Shown here: positions 5,688-10,639 of the stretch, one piece after another
Layout: every line of letters starts with the position of its first letter
Position numbering within the stretch: the first letter of the stretch is position 1
Origin: an uncultured Coriobacteriaceae bacterium
GTDB lineage: Bacteria; Actinomycetota; Coriobacteriia; Coriobacteriales; UMGS124
DNA length: 10,639 nucleotides
Assembly (NCBI GenBank): GCA_900555105.1
Contig: USJP01000024.1
Span: forward strand, 1 to 10,639
Direction: 5' to 3'
The notes under the pieces: generated by a model
Told to the model about the DNA's origin: nothing
Database searches by the model: none
What the model saw: only the letters and a program-made list of their open reading frames with translations
Made by a program: the position numbers and the translations under genes

Positions 5688-6356
5688 ATGTCCGGTGCTC
5701 TGACCAACGACTCGATCACGACGGAGACGCTTCAGGCGTATCAGGCTCTTTGCGCGTTTTGCTCATGGGCGCTCTATGCCGACCCCGCTGAGGAGATCAT
5801 GCGCGGCATGGTGCAGGACCGTGCCATGTTCAGCGAGGCCCCGTTTACCCAGGTTGCGCCGGATGCGTCTCGCGCCTTGGTTGAGCTGTTCGATGGCGCG
5901 GCCCAAAGCCCGGAGGCCTTTGCGGATTTCATGCATCAGGTGCACCTCGATCGCACGTACCTTTTCTTCATGACGGGCTCCTCCAAAGCGAGTCCTTACG
6001 AGAGCGTGTGGCGCAGTGAGGACGAGACCCTCTTTGGCCCGCAGACGCTGGAAGTTCGCGCAATGTACAAGCGCGGCGGCCTTGTGTTTGAGCATGCGGC
6101 CAATGAGCCTGACGATCACATCGGCCTTGAGTTCTCGTTTGTCGCTCACCTGCTGCATGCTGCGGCAGAAGGCGACGAGGCGGCGTTGCCGCTGCTGCGC
6201 GAGTTTTTGGCAGAGCATCTCCTCGCCTTCGGGCCCGACTGCCTGGCCCGTATCGCCGAGCGCGACCATGGCGCCTACTTCCGTGCCGTCTGCGGCATTG
6301 CGACGGGTACGCTTGAGGCCCTTGCCGCCGAGCTGGAAGTGACTGCGAACAAGTGA
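5688..6356 (+). CDS. TorD/DmsD-family molybdoenzyme maturation chaperone
   Basis: This 222-residue cytoplasmic, all-helical protein belongs to the TorD/DmsD family. These chaperones bind the Tat signal peptide of a partner molybdoenzyme and hold it until cofactor insertion is complete. Landmarks are SPYESVW (102-108), the family signature region EPDDHIGLEFSFVAHL (140-155), and a following FLAEHLLAFGP helix (173-183). A strong GAGGGGG ribosome binding site (5676-5682) precedes the ATG by five bases. The obvious client is the DmsA-like protein encoded just upstream, whose Tat signal peptide is typical of this class. Its stop codon overlaps the start of the kinase gene, so its expression is tied to the regulatory genes rather than to dmsAB, from which a terminator separates it. 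The family is clear; whether it is closer to DmsD or TorD cannot be told here. Confidence 0.88.
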   Translation: MSGALTNDSITTETLQAYQALCAFCSWALYADPAEEIMRGMVQDRAMFSEAPFTQVAPDASRALVELFDGAAQSPEAFADFMHQVHLDRTYLFFMTGSSKASPYESVWRSEDETLFGPQTLEVRAMYKRGGLVFEHAANEPDDHIGLEFSFVAHLLHAAAEGDEAALPLLREFLAEHLLAFGPDCLARIAERDHGAYFRAVCGIATGTLEALAAELEVTANK

Positions 6357-8335
6357 TGAGAGGCGCAGGTCCCAGGGTTATAGGGAAGCATGCACGCAGG
6401 GAGCCTCGAAGTGGCGAGCCAACGCGCGTTGGCCTGCGCACGAAGATAATCGGCCTGCTCAGCGGCGTGCTGCTTCTGTTTTCCATCGCGTTCATCGCCT
6501 TCACCTACGCAGACCAGCGTTCGCGCGTCGAGGCAGAGATGCTCGAGCAGTCGCGCATGCTTGTGAGCGAGATGGATGCGGTCTGGGACTTCATCTCTAT
6601 CAACCAATACACCATCAACCATACCTCGCAGGGTGAATACGACTTCAAAAGGTTGCACTGCGCCATTGCCGGCAAAGCGGTCGCGGCGCTCTTCAGCCGA
6701 GGGTCCGATTACTCTATGAGGTTTACGAACCTTAACCCGCGAAACTTCTATAACGCGCCCGATGATTACGAGCGAGCTGCCCTCGAGGGCTTCTATGCCA
6801 ATGCGGCTTCTCGGCCAACTGAAATGGCCCAGGAGGAGGTCTATGGCTTTGGCGGCGATGCAGGCGGCTCCGTGTTTCGCTATGTGCGCTCCATGGTGTA
6901 CGACTCCGAATGCATGGAGTGCCATGGCACGCCCGAAGGTGAGATAGACGTCACCGGCTACCCCAAGGAGGGCGCGCACATCGGCGACATCGCGGGCGCG
7001 GTGAGCGTCGTTGTGTCTACCGAGCTCTATTTCTCCAATATGCGCGCGGCAGTGGCGGCGAACGCGGCCCTCTTTGTCCTGCTCATGGTGGGCGTGGCCC
7101 TTGTCATCTTCCACGTGCTGAGCCGATTGATAACGACGCCTTTGACCGAGCTCAATGCGTCGCTTGCTTGGCTGGGCGAGCAGGCTGAGGGCAGGCGCGA
7201 TGGGGCAGCCGGCGTATCGTTAGCCAGTGCGTGGTCGTCAGGCCTTCTATCCAGCGAGTCTTCGGATGCACAGGCTGCTGTAGATGGCACGCATGGTGTG
7301 GATGGGCCGCGCGAATCCTCCCCCCGTGCGGAATTCGTTCGCAGTGCTCCGATTATTTCCCCGCAGCGCCCCTCAAACCCTTACGCTTCACGCGAGGTCG
7401 ATGCGCTCTTTACGCAGTTCGACGAGATGTCGCGTCGTCTCAGCAGCTTGTACGGTAGCCTTGAATCGCAGGTTGTTGATCGTACCGAGCAGCTGCGTGC
7501 GACCAACGCCGAGCTCGAGCGGCAGCGTGCGCATGTGGAAGAGGTCAACGAGCGACTCAAGCGGGAGAACCAGTACAAGTCCGACTTCCTTGCCATCGTG
7601 AGCCACGAGTTGCGTACGCCGCTCACGTCCATTCTCGCCTTCACCGAGCTGCTTGCGCAGAGCATCGATCCCAGTGAAACCGCTGCATTGCGGCAGGTGG
7701 AAGAGGTCGAAAAGAACGGCAGCATCCTTCTCGAAATGGTGAATAACGTGCTCGAGACGGCTCGTATCCAGGCGGGCTCGGAGCGCCTCAACCTGGAGCT
7801 TGTCGACCTCAACGATATTGTGGGCATGGTTGAGACCTCCAACGAGTCGGTTGCGCTCAAGCGTGGCGTCGCGTTTGCCACGAGTGTTGCGCCCGACGTA
7901 CCGCTCATCGAGAGCGATTGGGAAAAGGTGCGCCGCATTCTCGTGAACCTGGTGAGCAACGCAATCAAGTTCACACCTGAGGGCGGTCGGGTCGAGGTGA
8001 ACGTAGCATATGAGCCTGGGGAGTCGGCCAATGCCGTAGAGAGGTCTGTTGCGGCGGTTGATGAGCCGGGCGCCTCTGGCGGCACCGTGCGTATCGACGT
8101 GACCGACACGGGCATTGGCATCCCTGCGGACAAGCAGCGCCTTGTCTTCGAGCGTTTCACGCAGGAGAATATGTCCACCGTGCGCCGCTGTGGAGGCAGC
8201 GGATTGGGGCTGTCGCTTGTCAAGGACCTCGTTGCGATGCTTGGGGGCACGGTCGAACTCGAAAGCGCGCCGGGGCAGGGTAGCACGTTTACCGTTCGCT
8301 TGCCTGAGGGCGGCCCCGCGGCGAATTCGCTATGA
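6353..8335 (+). CDS. Membrane histidine kinase with extracytoplasmic c-type heme (DUF3365-like) sensor domain
   Basis: This 660-residue hybrid-free sensor kinase has, in order: a basic N-terminus; transmembrane helix 1 (about 31-51); a sensor domain outside the membrane (about 52-230); helix 2 (about 232-254); HAMP-like halves separated by a low-complexity insert (about 279-346); a coiled coil (about 365-408); a HisKA domain with phospho-acceptor His418 in SHELRTPL; and an ATPase domain with N box (Asn536), DTGIGIP (585-591) and GGSGLGL (614-620). The sensor domain has CMECH (187-191), a covalent heme-c site, plus Cys103 and the NPRNFYNAPDDYE run (128-140), which match the DUF3365/Tll0287 pattern. 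It likely senses redox state or a gas and phosphorylates the response regulator encoded next. The start is GTG 6353 or ATG 6356, both overlapping the chaperone stop. No strong ribosome binding site is seen, so translational coupling is likely. Confidence 0.9.
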   Translation: MMRGAGPRVIGKHARREPRSGEPTRVGLRTKIIGLLSGVLLLFSIAFIAFTYADQRSRVEAEMLEQSRMLVSEMDAVWDFISINQYTINHTSQGEYDFKRLHCAIAGKAVAALFSRGSDYSMRFTNLNPRNFYNAPDDYERAALEGFYANAASRPTEMAQEEVYGFGGDAGGSVFRYVRSMVYDSECMECHGTPEGEIDVTGYPKEGAHIGDIAGAVSVVVSTELYFSNMRAAVAANAALFVLLMVGVALVIFHVLSRLITTPLTELNASLAWLGEQAEGRRDGAAGVSLASAWSSGLLSSESSDAQAAVDGTHGVDGPRESSPRAEFVRSAPIISPQRPSNPYASREVDALFTQFDEMSRRLSSLYGSLESQVVDRTEQLRATNAELERQRAHVEEVNERLKRENQYKSDFLAIVSHELRTPLTSILAFTELLAQSIDPSETAALRQVEEVEKNGSILLEMVNNVLETARIQAGSERLNLELVDLNDIVGMVETSNESVALKRGVAFATSVAPDVPLIESDWEKVRRILVNLVSNAIKFTPEGGRVEVNVAYEPGESANAVERSVAAVDEPGASGGTVRIDVTDTGIGIPADKQRLVFERFTQENMSTVRRCGGSGLGLSLVKDLVAMLGGTVELESAPGQGSTFTVRLPEGGPAANSL

Positions 8336-8375
8336 TGGCGCGTACGGGTGTGAGGTACGGCGAAAGGCGGCTTGT

Positions 8376-9074
8376 ATGGCCAAAGTGATGCTGATTGACG
8401 ACGACGAGAGCATGCGCCTGCTCATCGGCCAGCTGGTGGCGAGGCAGGGCTATGAGTTTTGTTGCGCCGACAACGGCGTCGATGGCCTTGATATGCTGCG
8501 CCGCGAGCGTCCTGACCTGCTTATTCTCGATGTGATGCTTCCCGACATCAACGGGTTCGAGCTTTGTCAGATGATTCGCGGCGAGGGCCGCCGCGTCCCC
8601 ATCATGTTCCTCACGGCGAAGGGCGACATTGTCGACAAGTCAATCGGCTTCAAGGCCGGTGCCGACGATTACCTGGTGAAGCCGTTCCACAACGAGGAGT
8701 TCGTCCTGCGCATGAACGCGCGTTTGCGCAAGCGCGGCCGGGCCAGCTCGCAGGAGCCGCGCAGCGCGGCTTCGTATCGCGTGGGAGACCTTGAGATATT
8801 CTTCGGCAAGTACGACGTTCGCCTGCGGGACAAGCAGGTCGCTCTTTCCTCGCGCGAGGTCGAACTGCTTGAGCTTTTGGCGAGCGAACCGGGAAGCGTT
8901 TTCACGCGCGACCAGATCATGGAGCACGTCTGGGGCGACAAAGATGCCGCTGACCCGAGCAGCATCACGGTATTTGCACGAAAAATCCGCGAGAAAATTG
9001 AGGACAACCCGTCCAAACCTCGGTATCTTATAACTGTCTGGCGTGTTGGATACAAACTGGCCGACAGACTGTAA
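8376..9074 (+). CDS. OmpR/PhoB-family response regulator
   Basis: This 232-residue cytoplasmic transcription factor has a receiver domain (about 1-120) and a winged-helix DNA-binding domain (about 134-230). The acidic pocket is Asp8-Asp9-Asp10, the phosphorylation site Asp52 in LILDVMLPD, the switch threonine Thr80 and the conserved Lys102 in VKPF. The effector domain shows the family pattern LSSREVELLELLAS, then RDQIMEHVWG, the recognition helix around ITVFARKIREKIE, and the closing hairpin YLITVWRVGYKL. It lies 40 bases after the kinase and is almost certainly its partner. The start at ATG 8376 is supported by AAAGG (8363-8367) eight bases upstream. Proteins of this family usually bind direct repeats with 11-base spacing; such a repeat lies in front of dmsA. 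Family assignment is secure; targets are inferred. Confidence 0.94.
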   Translation: MAKVMLIDDDESMRLLIGQLVARQGYEFCCADNGVDGLDMLRRERPDLLILDVMLPDINGFELCQMIRGEGRRVPIMFLTAKGDIVDKSIGFKAGADDYLVKPFHNEEFVLRMNARLRKRGRASSQEPRSAASYRVGDLEIFFGKYDVRLRDKQVALSSREVELLELLASEPGSVFTRDQIMEHVWGDKDAADPSSITVFARKIREKIEDNPSKPRYLITVWRVGYKLADRL

Positions 9075-9090
9075 GTCAGAGTGAGTGGTC

Positions 9091-9097
9091 GGGGGGA
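9091..9097 (+). promoter_or_regulatory. Ribosome binding site deciding a TTG start
   Basis: GGGGGGA lies four bases before TTG at 9101, the first plausible start of the LuxR-type regulator. The first in-frame ATG (9161) would fall within the first membrane helix and has no comparable site. Confidence 0.6.
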
Positions 9098-9100
9098 AAA

Positions 9101-10639
9101 TTGAAGGGCTTTACGCAGCGGCTGTCTTGCGACACCCGTATTGTTACGGGCCTGGCAGCGATGTATTTGTGGACCTGGCTCATCTATTGGGGAGGCCCGT
9201 TCTCGCTTCGTGGCTATTCCATTGAGTTGACGAACGCTCGCTGGGGTGTCAACGTCATTATGGGCGCGCTTGCTGTGGGTGTAGTCCTTGTGCTGGCATG
9301 CCGTGCCCGTACAAACCAGGCACGCCTCATGACGGGCGTGCGCCTGGCGGCGATGCTGTGCGGTCTGGCGGGAATAGGCACGGGTTTGCTGTTGATTGCG
9401 CATTTCCCCCTGCCTGCCGGGCTTGTCGAGCCTGTTGCGCTGGTGTCGGGCCTCTTCACGGGTCTGACGGAGGGACTGCTCCTGTGCCAGTGGTGTTCGC
9501 AGACGGCTGCCCTGGGTGTTCGCACGGCTTTGTTCCACAATGCAATCGCCCTTTTGTTCGGCGGCGTGGCGTTTCTCGTGTGCAACGTCGTGCCCGCTGT
9601 GTTTGCCCTGGTGGTGGGCTTCGTGTGTCCAGGTGTTGGTTTCTGGGCGGGTCAGCGCGCGGCGACGCACCCTATGGGCCTGCCCTATGAGGACGAAGAG
9701 AAGAATGCCGTCTCTGCGGCTGCGCCTGCGGCGGCCACCGCTGTCCAGGCTTCTCGGGTCGTTCAAGCTGCCGATGCGTCGATGGCTGAGCCTGGTTCCG
9801 CGACACCCTCCGAAGCCCCTCGCACACCGCTTGCCACTCTCTTGCATGACCGGGCGTTCCTCATGCTCGCCGGCCTTGCCTTCGTTTTCGGTCTTTCCAA
9901 CGGTTTCATCAACGCAGGCTTTGAGGTTGTGCCTGAGGAGCTGTACCGCATCTCTTGCTTTGGCGTTGTCATCGGCACGATTCTTGCCTCGGGACTCACG
10001 TTCCTGGCGGCCTTTGCCCTCAAGCTCGATGCATGGCAGCTTGTGCTTTGCGTCTCGCTGCCGCTGATGGCCATGGCATACGTGCTCTTCCCCTATGAAA
10101 TCTTCTGGTACATGGGATGGGGCGTGCATTCGCTGGGCTACCAGTTCTTCTTCATGACGCTGTGGTCTCTGCTTGGATCTCGTCAGCTTCGTCACGACGT
10201 GGCGGTGACCGTTTCGGTTTCGACTGGCCTTTTGGCCGTTCAGCTGGGTTCCGTGGTGGGCCTCATCGCGTGGGACGTTTTCTGCATCGGCATCGATTCG
10301 GCAGGGGAGCACCTCGTGTCGGGTATCGCTCTCATGTTACTCGTGCTTGTCGCCGTGCTGTTTGAGCGCCCGCAGTTTGGTTGGGGCGACGTGCATCCTG
10401 GCGTTGCGACACCTATGAATGCGCTAGAGGTCGATGACTATCGTCAGGTCATGCAGCGAATCCGCGATGACTATGCCCTCTCGCCCCGCGAATTCGATGT
10501 CTGCACTCTGCTTGGCCGCGGTCGCAATCGCCAGTTTGTAGCCAGCGAGCTCAGCATCTCGCTTGAGACGGCAAAGACGCACACCACCAATGTGTATCGC
10601 AAGCTTGGCGTGCACTCCCAGCAAGAGCTGCTCGACGTC
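9101..10639 (+). CDS. Membrane-bound LuxR-type transcriptional regulator (3' end cut by window)
   Basis: This frame is open from a TTG start at 9101 to the window end, 513 residues so far, with only the last few residues missing. It has two blocks of hydrophobic helices. The first, about 14-185, begins with a tryptophan-rich helix (MYLWTWLIYWGG). The second is about 251-421. They are joined by a charged, Ala/Pro-rich loop (about 190-248), which gives an MFS-like two-bundle arrangement of about ten to twelve segments. The C-terminus (about 458-513) is a LuxR-type HTH: LSPREFDVCTLLGRGRNRQF, then the recognition helix region ISLETAKTHTTNVYRKLGVHS. Such membrane-anchored LuxR proteins are abundant in Coriobacteriia and are often found beside respiratory or dehydroxylase molybdoenzyme genes. 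It lies 26 bases after the response regulator with no terminator between, so co-transcription is likely. The signal it perceives is unknown. Confidence 0.88.
   Translation, partial: MKGFTQRLSCDTRIVTGLAAMYLWTWLIYWGGPFSLRGYSIELTNARWGVNVIMGALAVGVVLVLACRARTNQARLMTGVRLAAMLCGLAGIGTGLLLIAHFPLPAGLVEPVALVSGLFTGLTEGLLLCQWCSQTAALGVRTALFHNAIALLFGGVAFLVCNVVPAVFALVVGFVCPGVGFWAGQRAATHPMGLPYEDEEKNAVSAAAPAAATAVQASRVVQAADASMAEPGSATPSEAPRTPLATLLHDRAFLMLAGLAFVFGLSNGFINAGFEVVPEELYRISCFGVVIGTILASGLTFLAAFALKLDAWQLVLCVSLPLMAMAYVLFPYEIFWYMGWGVHSLGYQFFFMTLWSLLGSRQLRHDVAVTVSVSTGLLAVQLGSVVGLIAWDVFCIGIDSAGEHLVSGIALMLLVLVAVLFERPQFGWGDVHPGVATPMNALEVDDYRQVMQRIRDDYALSPREFDVCTLLGRGRNRQFVASELSISLETAKTHTTNVYRKLGVHSQQELLDV

Noticed and set aside
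2024..5719. Open frame of 1231 codons on the minus strand, antisense to dmsA and dmsB
   Set aside because: It mirrors two certain genes. Strong G/C bias at third codon positions leaves the opposite strand free of stops, and the translation is Val/Ala/Gly/His-rich with no recognisable domain.
8669..10312. Open frame of 547 codons on the minus strand
   Set aside because: It is antisense to the response regulator and the LuxR-type gene. The product is Arg/His/Gln-rich low-complexity sequence without a family match.
1..10639. tRNA or rRNA genes, CRISPR arrays, insertion sequences, phage or attachment sites
   Set aside because: I looked for clover-leaf-like segments, evenly spaced repeats, transposase motifs and flanking repeats, and saw none.

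Overview
The window looks like chromosomal DNA of a high-G+C, anaerobically respiring actinobacterium, most likely of the class Coriobacteriia (Eggerthella, Slackia, Adlercreutzia or Denitrobacterium type). That placement is inferred from G/C-rich third codon positions, a Tat-exported DmsA-like molybdoenzyme with its own chaperone, a c-type-heme sensor kinase, and a LuxR regulator fused to a multi-pass membrane domain, a regulator type abundant in that class. Species cannot be named from the sequence alone.

Layout. A thioredoxin gene (39-365, minus strand) diverges from a two-gene unit on the plus strand: a Tat-exported acidic protein built from two lipocalin-like repeats (583-1509) and a small HTH protein (1523-1921), closed by a strong terminator (1980-2017). 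A 372-base intergenic region follows. It holds this terminator and, nearer the next gene, several symmetric or repeated elements that could be regulator sites. Next come dmsA-like (2294-4930) and dmsB-like (4943-5560) genes, 12 bases apart, for a molybdopterin catalytic subunit and a four-cluster iron-sulfur subunit. No membrane anchor gene (dmsC/nrfD type) is present. A strong hairpin terminator (5621-5665) separates them from a second plus-strand cluster: a TorD/DmsD-family chaperone (5688-6356), a histidine kinase overlapping its stop codon (6353 or 6356 to 8335), an OmpR-type response regulator (8376-9074) and a membrane LuxR-type regulator that runs off the right edge (from 9101).

How the parts may work together. 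The chaperone would load cofactor into, and proofread export of, the DmsA-like subunit; DmsB would carry electrons to it outside the membrane. The kinase carries a CxxCH heme-c site in an extracytoplasmic DUF3365-like domain, so it probably senses a redox state or a gas and signals through the response regulator. The obvious candidate target is the neighbouring reductase operon, with the LuxR protein as a second input. The substrate of the reductase is not determined by the sequence.

The most interesting item is this chaperone, heme-sensor kinase, response regulator and membrane-LuxR cassette next to an anchorless DmsAB. The dyads and an 11-base-period direct repeat in front of dmsA are possible sites of action.
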